Below, piece by piece: positions 1 to 7,973 of a DNA stretch of 64,000 nt. The notes under the pieces are model-generated. The model was not told the origin of the DNA, did no database searches, and saw only the letters and a program-made list of their open reading frames with translations. Source of the DNA: Andeanibacterium fulvum (GTDB taxonomy: Bacteria > Pseudomonadota > Alphaproteobacteria > Sphingomonadales > Sphingomonadaceae); assembly GCF_037154085.1 (NCBI RefSeq), contig NZ_JBANRM010000003.1:531613-595612 (forward strand). Reading direction: 5' to 3'. Both the position numbers and the translations under genes were made by a program. The stretch's first letter is position 1. Each line of letters begins with the position of its first letter.

Positions 1-185
1 TTCAGGGCGGCCCGATGAACGAAGAAGAAGTGGCGGCGTTCCGGGCCGAGCCCTTCTTCGAACAGGCCGTGCAACTGCGCCATTTCGACGATGCGGGCAA
101 GCGCCCCGACTGGGCCGTTCCCGGCCTCGAGTCCTATCGCGGCATGCTGCAATCCTTGCTCCGCGAGGAACAACTCTCGGCCTGA
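1..185 (+). CDS. C-terminal end of an HD-domain (PhnZ-like) oxygenase, partial
   Basis: Only the last 60 or so codons are present; the reading frame enters from outside the window and ends at TGA 183-185. The visible tail has a GGPM segment followed by an RxxD-like LRHFDD stretch and a PGLESYRGML end. This resembles, from memory, the C-termini of HD-domain mixed-valence diiron oxygenases associated with phosphonate breakdown (PhnZ/TIGR03276-like). The HD metal ligands lie upstream of the window, so the assignment rests on the tail alone. A GntR/UTRA regulator and several organophosphate hydrolases nearby fit a phosphorus role, which is inference. It could be another HD hydrolase. Confidence 0.5.
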   Translation, partial: QGGPMNEEEVAAFRAEPFFEQAVQLRHFDDAGKRPDWAVPGLESYRGMLQSLLREEQLSA

Positions 186-263
186 GCCCTTCGCCTGAAC
201 TCACTGACCCGGCACTGCGAGGCGCCATGCCTTGACCGGCCAGTCCAGTCCCATCCCGCAGAT

Positions 264-302
264 CGCCCGCCCTCGCCTGACCGCGTGGCGCGGGCGTTTT
301 TT
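264..302 (+). terminator. Probable intrinsic terminator after the PhnZ-like gene
   Basis: CGCCCGC (264-270) pairs with GCGGGCG (290-296) and is followed directly by a run of T at 297-302. It lies about 80 bases after the stop of the upstream partial gene, as expected for its terminator. The loop is rather long, near 19 bases. Confidence 0.6.
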
Positions 303-453
303 GCGTGACCGGAACCTGCAGATCACGCCCGCCGCTTGATCTGCCCACTCGCCCTGCCGGCGCCCCACTTTGCCGCAGCGCAACAATTTTTTCCCACTCT
401 ATTTCATATAGATAGTGAAAATCCGGTCCGGATTTCCGCCAAACCTCCCGTCA

Positions 454-471
454 CTGTCATGCACGTGTAAT
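454..471 (+). promoter_or_regulatory. Candidate Pho box upstream of the TBDR
   Basis: CTGTCAT (454-460), four spacer bases, then GTGTAAT (465-471). The first half-site is a perfect match to the PhoB half-site CTGTCAT; the second matches at five of seven positions with the expected 11-base period. The neighbouring genes act on phosphorus compounds, which makes phosphate control plausible. Only a motif match supports this. Confidence 0.35.
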
Positions 472-478
472 TCGAATC

Positions 479-490
479 TGGCCTATACCA
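479..490. promoter_or_regulatory. GntR/UTRA-type operator candidate, site 1
   Basis: TGGCCTATACCA is an imperfect palindrome of the TGGTCTAGACCA type bound by HutC-subfamily GntR regulators such as DasR/NagR and PhnF. It lies 145 bases upstream of the TBDR start. Related palindromes occur at 55429-55440 and 56740-56751. The GntR/UTRA gene at 3693 is the obvious candidate partner. Confidence 0.5.
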
Positions 491-635
491 GTTTACCGGC
501 AGTGACGACTCGCCGTGGCAGGGAACCGGGGAGAGATCGGGTGTGGAACACATTTCCGCACACGATGCCGTGCGCCCTCGCCTCACATCAAACATCTGAT
601 TTCTGAGATTTTCTCTGGGAAACATGAGGGCTATC

Positions 636-3440
636 ATGGAACATCCTGTGTCTCGCCGTGCTCTGAAACGGTCGCTTTTCTATTCCGCCGGCCTTGTCGC
701 TTTGCTCGCCGCCGGCTCCGCACATGCCGAGGATAACGAAGGCGGCGCGATTGTCGTGACCGGCCAGAAACTCAGCGTCGAAAGCGCGATCGCAGCCAAG
801 CGCGACGCAGAGACGGTGATCGACGAAGTCTCCGCCGACGATCTGGGCAAGCTGCCCGATGCCAACGTGGCCGATGCCCTCGCTCGCCTTCCGGGCGTGA
901 ACGTGGTGGTCAATCAGGACACGGGCGAAGGCGAATATGTCACCATCCGTGGTTTTTCCGGCACCTACAATGCCGTCACCGTGAACGGCGTGCGCGTGGC
1001 GCAGACCGATCCGAGCAGCCGCGACGTCTCGCTCAGCGTGCTACCACCCAATGGCCTTGCCGCGATCCGCGTGACCAAGACGCTCACGCCCGATCAGGAA
1101 GGCGATGCCATTGCCGGCGTGATCGATTTCCGCACGCCCACTGCCTTCGACTTCATGAAGCCGACCACGGTGCGCGTCTATGCCAATGCCGGCCTAAACG
1201 GCCGTGCCGACAGCGCAGGCGAAGACGCCGCGATTTATCAGGGGCAGCTCGATCTAGCCCACCGCTTCGCCGATGACCGCTTCGGCGTGTTCCTCTCCGC
1301 CAATTATGGCGTTTCCCATGGCAATGGCCAGGAAACCGAGAATGACGGCGAGTGGGAACCGCATATCTGGCGCAAGAACTCCGAAGAGACGATCTCGGAA
1401 CAGAACATGCACCTGCCGGGTATCGACCTCGATTATCGCCGCGTGAAACAGACCCGTTACGGCGGCAACCTCTCCTTCGACTATCACGGTGACACCACGG
1501 AGCTTTACCTGCGCGGCCAGTATGCCCGCCAGGAACTGGTCGGCACGAACGACTATACCGACTACCGCAACCGCCCCACTCCGCGCCTGACGCAGGTCAA
1601 TCTGGAAGACACTAGCCTGTTGCAGCCCGAAGACATGGTCATCGGCCACGATGACACGCTCGGCAATATCTACGGCTACACCACGGCCCAGATCGTCGAC
1701 ACCGACGAGGACGGCAAGATCACCGATGCCGACCGGTCTTCGAGCAAATATTGGTCGCTCAACGGCCGTTCGGGCGTCTGGGATCCGGAAGCCTTCCAGT
1801 TCGCCCGCAGCTTCTCGACCATCGACGTCACCCAGACGCTCGGCACGGTGGAATTCGGCGGCAAGAGCAAGTTCGGCGCGCTGACGCTGAACTACAGCGC
1901 CAGCTATTCCGGCGGCGCGCGGGAGAACCCGGACAGCTATTCGATCGGGTACAATTGCGACAAGTGCACCTATCCGCTCAATTCCACCGGGATCGACTGG
2001 GTATCGAACGATCCGCGCTTCCCGCATGCCAGCCTGCCCGCCTATGCCGTGGCGGTCGAGACCGACAGCTCGCTGCTGCCCTTCGACGGTGCCAGCCATT
2101 CGCGTTCCAAGCAGACCGACAACCGCTTTGCGGCCAAGTTCGATGCCCGCTACGACGTCGGCAATACGCTGGATTACTTCCAGGCCGGTGCCAAGTGGCT
2201 GCGTTCCAAGCGCGAATATGACAACACGCCGATCTGGGACGGCGATTTCTCCGGCACGGCGCTCGACGGGCTGAGCCTTGCGGAGTCAGGCTTGGTGGAC
2301 AAGGAAGTCACCAGCATGCTCGGCGGCCAGTATTATTATGGCGACGTGTTCAGCCGCGATGCCGTGGTCGCCGCGATCCACGCCGCAGAGGCCGCCAATC
2401 CCGACAGCGTGAGCGAGGAAGACCTGCTGCGCGACGACAAGCGCGGGACGGAAAGCGTCTATTCGGCCTATGCCCTTGCCGCCTTCAAGTGGGATCAGCT
2501 CAAACTGATCGCCGGCGCCCGCCTCGAACATCGCGACATCCACAACATCTTCTGGGTGGATGACGGCGACGATAGCGGCTTCGGCAGCTCGGACAGCAAA
2601 TATACCGTCGTGCTGCCGAGCATCACCGCCACCTATCGCCCGAACGACAAGGTCGCCATTCGCGGCGCCCTGTGGACCGGCTATTCGCCGCCGGAATATG
2701 GCTATGTCTCGGCCGGCCAGTCGATCACGCGCGACGAGGTGACCAAGGAAATCGTCGCCATCAGCCGGGGCAATCCGGACCTGAAGCCGGCCAAGGCCTA
2801 TAACGCCGACCTCTCGCTGGAAGTCTACCCCGACCGGTCGAGCGTCGTCTCGGTCTCGGGCTATTACAAGCACATCACGGACTTCATCTTCACCAACGGC
2901 AACCAGGTGGACGCCAACACCACCATCGGCACGATCGAAATCACTCAGCCGAAGAACGGCGAGACGGCGACAGTCTACGGCGTGGAAATGAACCTCATCA
3001 AGGGCTTCGACGGTCTGCCTGCACCGTTCGACGGCTTCGGTTTCGAAGGCAATCTGACGCTGCAGCACAGCGAGGCCGAGAGCGGGCTGGACTATCGCGC
3101 GGGCGATAAGACACGCCTCGTGAACACGCCCCACGTGCTCTACAACGTCGCACTGACGTTCCAGAAATACGGGTTCGAAGCGAAGCTGTCCTACAATTAT
3201 CGCGGCAAGTTCATCGAAGACCTGCGCGACAATGCGGTGGACAAGTGGGTGCAGCACAATCGCAGCGTAGACCTGCACACGCGCTACAACTTCACCCGGA
3301 ACCTCGCGCTCGATTTCGACGTGGGCAACCTGCTGAACGACTGGAAATACTACACCACCAAGGGCGACAATCCTTCGTATCAGAAGGATTATCTGGAGCC
3401 GGGCCGGACTTTCCTCGCCCGCCTGAGCTACAGCTACTGA
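636..3440 (+). CDS. TonB-dependent receptor, TIGR01782-like, with an EF-hand-like loop
   Basis: A TBDR of 934 residues that would import a substrate across the outer membrane using TonB energy. A signal peptide ends near AGSAHA (about residue 31), followed by an IVVTG TonB-box-like segment, a plug with LPDANVADAL and RLPGVNV, and a long beta-barrel ending in the aromatic LSYSY. The ATG at 636 is chosen because AGGG precedes it by five bases; ATG 624 is a four-residue-longer alternative. Around residues 355-366 there is a canonical EF-hand-type loop (DTDEDGKITDAD), and a CDKC pair lies near residue 437. The substrate is unknown. The flanking PhnZ-like gene and GntR regulator suggest an organophosphorus compound, by inference. 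Confidence 0.9.
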   Translation: MEHPVSRRALKRSLFYSAGLVALLAAGSAHAEDNEGGAIVVTGQKLSVESAIAAKRDAETVIDEVSADDLGKLPDANVADALARLPGVNVVVNQDTGEGEYVTIRGFSGTYNAVTVNGVRVAQTDPSSRDVSLSVLPPNGLAAIRVTKTLTPDQEGDAIAGVIDFRTPTAFDFMKPTTVRVYANAGLNGRADSAGEDAAIYQGQLDLAHRFADDRFGVFLSANYGVSHGNGQETENDGEWEPHIWRKNSEETISEQNMHLPGIDLDYRRVKQTRYGGNLSFDYHGDTTELYLRGQYARQELVGTNDYTDYRNRPTPRLTQVNLEDTSLLQPEDMVIGHDDTLGNIYGYTTAQIVDTDEDGKITDADRSSSKYWSLNGRSGVWDPEAFQFARSFSTIDVTQTLGTVEFGGKSKFGALTLNYSASYSGGARENPDSYSIGYNCDKCTYPLNSTGIDWVSNDPRFPHASLPAYAVAVETDSSLLPFDGASHSRSKQTDNRFAAKFDARYDVGNTLDYFQAGAKWLRSKREYDNTPIWDGDFSGTALDGLSLAESGLVDKEVTSMLGGQYYYGDVFSRDAVVAAIHAAEAANPDSVSEEDLLRDDKRGTESVYSAYALAAFKWDQLKLIAGARLEHRDIHNIFWVDDGDDSGFGSSDSKYTVVLPSITATYRPNDKVAIRGALWTGYSPPEYGYVSAGQSITRDEVTKEIVAISRGNPDLKPAKAYNADLSLEVYPDRSSVVSVSGYYKHITDFIFTNGNQVDANTTIGTIEITQPKNGETATVYGVEMNLIKGFDGLPAPFDGFGFEGNLTLQHSEAESGLDYRAGDKTRLVNTPHVLYNVALTFQKYGFEAKLSYNYRGKFIEDLRDNAVDKWVQHNRSVDLHTRYNFTRNLALDFDVGNLLNDWKYYTTKGDNPSYQKDYLEPGRTFLARLSYSY

Positions 3441-3483
3441 TCGTCTGATCTTCGATAGTGGAGCGGCAAGCTCCGCGACACGG

Positions 3484-3538
3484 GCGGATGGAAGCCGGGG
3501 ATGGTCCCCCTCGCGCTTTCATCCGCTCTCTTGTCTTT
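3484..3538 (+). terminator. Intrinsic terminator after the first TBDR
   Basis: GCGGATGGAAGC (3484-3495) pairs with GCTTTCATCCGC (3515-3526) with one G-T pair. A smaller GGGGA/TCCCC hairpin lies in the loop, and a pyrimidine-rich TCTCTTGTCTTT tail follows. It sits 44 bases after the TBDR stop. Confidence 0.6.
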
Positions 3539-3692
3539 GGCACGCTGCTCGGTTCTATAGCCGGGATGGAGCATTGCTCCGGTTCCGCAAATTCCCGCGA
3601 AAGCCTGCCCGACCATGCCCCCACGGCCTGAACAGACATCCAGCCCACTGGGCGAAAGCCGCGGCAAGCCCGCCCGGGCCGGGGAGCCGCCA

Positions 3693-4397
3693 ATGCCGCA
3701 ATATCTGGCCCTGCGCGACCAGATCGCCGAGGGGATCGAACTCGGCAAGCTGCCGGCCGGGGCACGCCTGCCCTCGGAACGCCGGCTGCAGACCGATAGC
3801 GGCGCAGCACGCGGCACGATCCGCGAGGCCCTGTTCCAGCTCGAAGCAGAAGGGCTGATCTATCGCCGGGAGCGCAGTGGCTGGTACGTTTCCCCGCCGC
3901 CCGTCACCTACGATCCGACCCGTTGGGCGGGCTTCATGACCTATGTTTCCGAACAGGGCCGCACTCCCACGACCGAGACCCTGTCCACGGAGGAGCTACC
4001 CGCCCCGCCCGCCGTCGCGGACATTTTCCGCGTGGCACCGGGCACGCGGCTCTACGTCGTTTCGCGCCGCCGTTCGATCGACGGGCGCCCCGTTCTGGTC
4101 GAGCGTATCACTGTCGATCCGAGGCTCGCGCCGGGCCTGTTCGAACATTCGCTGGATGGATCGCTGACCCAGATCCTCAGCAAGAACTATGGCCTGTCCG
4201 TGGCCCGCAACCGTGTGACCATGCGCCCCTGCGCCTTGGTGAAATCCGCGGCGGACGGGCTTGGCGTCAAGGCCGGGACACCAGGCCTGCTGGTAGTGCG
4301 CACCTGCTTCGACAAGACCGGCCGCGTAGTCGAATACGATCAGGAATATTGGCGCCACGACGCCATTCGCATTCACGTGGACCTGGACGTCAGCTGA
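3693..4397 (+). CDS. GntR-family regulator with UTRA ligand domain
   Basis: A 234-residue regulator. The N-terminal winged helix shows the GntR pattern LPAGARLPSER followed by GTIREALFQLEAEGLIYRR. The C-terminal half matches UTRA domains (APGTRLYVVSRRRSIDGRPV, VEYDQEYWRHD), the HutC/PhnF subfamily that senses small metabolites. ATG 3693 is chosen because GGGGAG precedes it by six bases; an upstream in-frame ATG at 3615 would add 26 poorly structured residues. It follows the TBDR, and three palindromes of the TGGTCTAGACCA class in the window are candidate binding sites. A phosphonate- or phospholipid-derived ligand is inferred from context only. Confidence 0.85.
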   Translation: MPQYLALRDQIAEGIELGKLPAGARLPSERRLQTDSGAARGTIREALFQLEAEGLIYRRERSGWYVSPPPVTYDPTRWAGFMTYVSEQGRTPTTETLSTEELPAPPAVADIFRVAPGTRLYVVSRRRSIDGRPVLVERITVDPRLAPGLFEHSLDGSLTQILSKNYGLSVARNRVTMRPCALVKSAADGLGVKAGTPGLLVVRTCFDKTGRVVEYDQEYWRHDAIRIHVDLDVS

Positions 4398-4409
4398 TCC
4401 CGCCCGGCG

Positions 4410-6419
4410 TCAGAGCTGGCGCCGCAGCGACAGAAACAGGCCGGTGGTGGAGCGATACCAGCGCTCTTCCTCGAACAGCACGCGCCCGTCTGCCCGTGTC
4501 CCGTCATAGACTTTCCGGTCCCGCTCACGCTTGCGGCCTAGGATGTTTTGCGCACTAGCCTCGATGGTCAGGCGCGGCGAGGCGGTGTAGGTCCATTTCA
4601 GGCTGACATAGGGCTCGTCCGAAGTCTGGCGCCATTCCGCCAGTCGGCGATAGGTCAGTTCCTGTCCGAAATAGACGTCGATCGCGAAGCTGGACCGCAA
4701 GGACGGCCGGTCGAGCGTGGCGTGGATTTCACCCACGAAGGGCGCCAGTGCCGTGATCGACCGACGCGAACCATCGACCGGGTCGCGCACCGCACTGGAA
4801 CGCCATTCGCCCGAGAAGGACACCCGTCCGCCCGAAATGCCAAGGGGATCGAGCGGCCATGTCACCTGCGCGCCCAGCGCGTTGATATGGCCCCGGCCGA
4901 TATTGCCCGGCGCATCAAGCCCCTCGACCGGTATGAGGTCCAGCACATTGTCGATCCGGTGATGGCGATAGGTCAGCGTGACCACCCCGTCCTTGCCGAA
5001 ACGGCGTTCGGCCGCCGCCTCCCCGATCCAGGCCGTCTGCGGCCGCAGGTCGAGATTGCCGGCATTGACCGTTCCGTCGATCAGCGAGGCCGAGCTGGCA
5101 AAATCGGTGAAGTCCAGCTGCCCCACTTCCCGTTCCAGCCGCAAGCGGATCTGACTGCGTTTACCCGCATCCCAGCGCAGGAGCAGCTTGGGTTTGAAGA
5201 AGCCGAAACGAGTGGTGTAGTCGAAGTGGGTGACGCGGTTCGTCTGGCCAAGGCTGGAATATTCGCCCCGCGCAGTCGCCTCCGCAGTCAGGCGCGGGGA
5301 CAGGGGAACGGTCAGCTTGGCGGATGCATCGCCGCGCCATTCGGCGATCCGCACATCCGAATTCGGCAGCGCGACAGGCACGCCGTCGATCTCGAACGCA
5401 CTCTGGCTGTCGAGCGCATTATAAGCCACTTCGCCATTGATCTCCCACGCAATGCCGCTGGTGGGCGAGCGGGCAAGGGTAGCGCGCAGGATGCGCTCGT
5501 CGGCGATGCTGTCGGCGCGATAAAGGCTCGAGCCATCCGGGCCCTCGCCCGCCGAACGGGTCGACACATCCTTGCGCGTGGCCAGAACGAGCAGCTTGGC
5601 CGAGAGGTTCGAGGCAAAGCTGCGAGACCATTCCGCCCCGGCCTCGCCGCTATTGGTCCGGATTGCGTCATCGGTGCGAGCCATACTTCCCGCAAGCGCC
5701 CCTTCGAGAAAGTCGAGCACTTCGTGCGTTCGGTAATCCTGATGAGTGAAGGACAGATTGCCGCGAATGACCCCGCCCGCGAAGCCTGTGTCGCCTGCCA
5801 GCCGGGCCTCAGCCCCCCGGATCGGGGAATCGATAGCCACTTTCGCCCGGTCAAGCACGGTGCCATCGGGCAATCGGGTGATCCGTTCGCCCTCCCCGCT
5901 TTCATCCTGGTTCAGCGACAGGAGGAACGAGGCTTCCCAGCCGCCCTTCGCATTGCGCCGCGACATCTCGCCGCGCAGCGAAGGCAACAGGGCACTGCCC
6001 GCATAGGAATAATTGGAGAGCGTAAGGGCCTGGCTGCGCGATTCCTCCGCCACACGCACCACATTCACCAGCAATTGCGCGCCCTGCTGATCGAGGCCCG
6101 GACGCGGGGTGCGGATCAGTTCGATACGCAGCACCTGCGCGGCGGGGATAGCCGTCAGCACATCGTCGATCGTGCGGTTCTTGGTGGAAGGACGCACCCC
6201 GTCGACCAGCACATTGCCCGCCGCCCCGGCAAAGCCACGGACAGCATCCCCGGAATCGATCACGAAGCCGGGCACCCGGCGGACCATGTCCAGCGCGGTT
6301 ACCGGAGCGGCCTCGGCGAAATAGGCAGGTTCGAAGACAAGATCGCCGGCGGGCGTAGCACTGGTCGTTACGGCAGATGCGCCCTGCACGAGGGCAGTGG
6401 CCAGAATGAGTGTATTCAA
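4410..6419 (-). CDS. TonB-dependent-receptor-like outer-membrane barrel
   Basis: A 669-residue outer-membrane protein with a short signal peptide, a plug-like region (RRVPGFVID, VLVDGVRPSTKNRTIDDVL, IPAAQVLRIELIR) and a beta-barrel ending in LFLSLRRQL. It is shorter than the other TBDRs and shows no clear TonB box. The start is set at TTG 6419 because the reading frame further upstream overlaps the cytochrome b561 gene and carries no ATG/GTG with a ribosome site; GAGAAAG lies about eight bases before the TTG. It is the last gene of the minus-strand operon (TBDR, GDPD, cytochrome b561, this gene). The substrate is unknown. Confidence 0.75.
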   Translation of the reverse strand: MNTLILATALVQGASAVTTSATPAGDLVFEPAYFAEAAPVTALDMVRRVPGFVIDSGDAVRGFAGAAGNVLVDGVRPSTKNRTIDDVLTAIPAAQVLRIELIRTPRPGLDQQGAQLLVNVVRVAEESRSQALTLSNYSYAGSALLPSLRGEMSRRNAKGGWEASFLLSLNQDESGEGERITRLPDGTVLDRAKVAIDSPIRGAEARLAGDTGFAGGVIRGNLSFTHQDYRTHEVLDFLEGALAGSMARTDDAIRTNSGEAGAEWSRSFASNLSAKLLVLATRKDVSTRSAGEGPDGSSLYRADSIADERILRATLARSPTSGIAWEINGEVAYNALDSQSAFEIDGVPVALPNSDVRIAEWRGDASAKLTVPLSPRLTAEATARGEYSSLGQTNRVTHFDYTTRFGFFKPKLLLRWDAGKRSQIRLRLEREVGQLDFTDFASSASLIDGTVNAGNLDLRPQTAWIGEAAAERRFGKDGVVTLTYRHHRIDNVLDLIPVEGLDAPGNIGRGHINALGAQVTWPLDPLGISGGRVSFSGEWRSSAVRDPVDGSRRSITALAPFVGEIHATLDRPSLRSSFAIDVYFGQELTYRRLAEWRQTSDEPYVSLKWTYTASPRLTIEASAQNILGRKRERDRKVYDGTRADGRVLFEEERWYRSTTGLFLSLRRQL

Positions 6420-6424
6420 GGAAA

Positions 6425-6994
6425 TTACTTTCTCTTGCCCGATCGAGGCAGCATTGCCCGCAACGTCCGGTCGCCGGGGCGCAGGCCGTGCCAGAGGGCA
6501 GCGGCGATATGGAGCGCGGCAATGCCCAGCAGGGCAAACCCGCCCCATTTGTGGATATAGCTGAGCGCTATGCTGAAGGTCTGGTGCCTGGGCAGCGGGC
6601 TCGGCAGGGAAACCCCGCCGGGCAGCTCAAGCGCGGGATTGATCAGGGCATCCATCAGATAGCCGCTCACCGGCAGGGCGATCAGCAAGGCGAGCATCAG
6701 CCCCTGCGCCAGAATGGCGGCCGCCTGCATATGCGGCCCGCCCGTGCGCGGTGGCCGTGGCTTCAGGCGCCGCAGCGCGATCCATCCCGCTGCCAGTAGC
6801 AGGACCGCCAGCCCGCCAAGGCGGTGCCAGCCGATCCATGCCATGTAGCGATCGATGTAGAACTGGCTCCATTCGGGAGGGGAGAGCAGAAAGACGGCCA
6901 GCCCTGCGACGGCCAGAGTCAGCCCCCCGGTCACCCAGTGGAGCAGGATGACCGGCAGGCTCCAGCCCGAACTTCCGCTCTCGTCTTCCGTCAC
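6425..6994 (-). CDS. Cytochrome b561-family membrane protein
   Basis: A 189-residue four-helix diheme b-type cytochrome expected in the inner membrane. Candidate heme-ligand histidines appear in ILLHWVTGG, GWHRLGG, YIHKWGG and ALHIAAALWH, each within or beside a hydrophobic helix. The start is placed at GTG 6994 because it overlaps the stop of the phosphodiesterase gene as GTGA and GGAG precedes it; a GTG at 7021 would add nine residues. Its presence between a phosphodiesterase and an outer-membrane barrel is unusual. The electron partner is unknown. Confidence 0.8.
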   Translation of the reverse strand: MTEDESGSSGWSLPVILLHWVTGGLTLAVAGLAVFLLSPPEWSQFYIDRYMAWIGWHRLGGLAVLLLAAGWIALRRLKPRPPRTGGPHMQAAAILAQGLMLALLIALPVSGYLMDALINPALELPGGVSLPSPLPRHQTFSIALSYIHKWGGFALLGIAALHIAAALWHGLRPGDRTLRAMLPRSGKRK

Positions 6995-7938
6995 TTCGGC
7001 TCCATTCCCACAGCCTTGCACTGACGCAGCGCCGCCTCGATCGGGCGGACCTGGGCGATCTCGGCCTGTGCCGCCACCGCCCGGTCGGTCGCGAGCAGTG
7101 CGACGCCATCCTGCGCCAGTTCGGCATAAATGCCCTTGAGATCGAGATTCTCGACTGCCCCGTCAATAAACCACAGCGTGCCGTAAGACACGGTAAGGCC
7201 CTGCGCGCGCAGATCGTTCCAATAGGCCCGGTCGCGCTTGCCGATACCGGTCCAGGCGATCACGCGCTTCATGTCGATGCCCGCCTCCTTGGCGCGTGCC
7301 AGCGCGGCCGCATCGGCCATTTCGAAAGTGATGCTGATCGTGGGATCGAGTTCCTGCACCCGTTTGGCATCTTCAAGGCTGTTGACCAGCAGCATGAAAT
7401 TGGCCTGCGCCCCGGCCGCGCGGATTTCCCGGATCATCTGGGGCAACGCATCGCTGTCCTTCACTTCCGCCAGCACCAGTGCGCGATTATGCGCCCATTC
7501 GGCCATCGTGCTCAGCCTGGGAATGCGGAAAGTGGTGAGGTTGCCGTCATTATCCTCAAGATAGAGCTGCGACAGTGCCGACCAGGTCTGCGCCTCCACC
7601 GGGCCGGTGCCGGTGCTGGTGCGGTCGAGCGTGTCGTCATGCATCAGCACCAGCACGCCATCCTTGGTACGGCGCACGTCCACTTCCACCAGAACGGGGA
7701 ACTGCGATAAAGTATGCGCTGCAGTCTCGATGGCGTTTTCCGGATAGCCGGGCGCGGCGCCGCCGCGATGGGCGCTCACCAGCGTGCCAGTGTCGCGGGT
7801 GCAATCGAAAAGGTCGTGAACCGAGGCAAAGGGATTGGCCACCGGGACCTTCGGCTCGGGGAGCTTGGCGTCGGGCGCCGCGAAACCCGTTGCCGGAAGC
7901 AGGGCTGCGGCGAGTACGCAGGGCAGAATCTTACGCAT
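6991..7938 (-). CDS. Periplasmic glycerophosphodiester phosphodiesterase
   Basis: A 315-residue secreted enzyme predicted to hydrolyse glycerophosphodiesters to glycerol-3-phosphate and an alcohol. The signal peptide MRKILPCVLAAALLPATGFA is followed by the GDPD catalytic elements: AHRGG, PENAIE, EVDVRRTKDGVLVLMHDDTLDRT and later AEVKD. The ATG at 7938 has AGGA about eight bases upstream; ATG 7944 is an alternative. The gene sits 35 bases after the TBDR above it and overlaps the cytochrome gene below by four bases. This arrangement suggests uptake plus hydrolysis of phospholipid headgroup compounds. Confidence 0.88.
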   Translation of the reverse strand: MRKILPCVLAAALLPATGFAAPDAKLPEPKVPVANPFASVHDLFDCTRDTGTLVSAHRGGAAPGYPENAIETAAHTLSQFPVLVEVDVRRTKDGVLVLMHDDTLDRTSTGTGPVEAQTWSALSQLYLEDNDGNLTTFRIPRLSTMAEWAHNRALVLAEVKDSDALPQMIREIRAAGAQANFMLLVNSLEDAKRVQELDPTISITFEMADAAALARAKEAGIDMKRVIAWTGIGKRDRAYWNDLRAQGLTVSYGTLWFIDGAVENLDLKGIYAELAQDGVALLATDRAVAAQAEIAQVRPIEAALRQCKAVGMEPK

Positions 7939-7973
7939 GGGCATGTTCCTGATGTGAGTGGGGGAGAGACGGG

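Larger units (their letters stand above)
186..623. other. Intergenic region between the HD gene and the first TBDR
   Basis: The 438-base gap holds a terminator (264-302), a Pho-box-like element (454-471) and a GntR-type palindrome (479-490). The stretch 390-425 is A+T-rich compared with its surroundings and could carry promoter elements, but I cannot place a convincing -35/-10 pair. No gene is supported here; the short ORFs in this stretch have no family resemblance. Confidence 0.6.

Noticed and set aside
4548..6560. 670-codon open frame on the plus strand
   Set aside because: It is antisense to the TBDR-like barrel gene, has no family motif, and is explained by high-GC codon bias.
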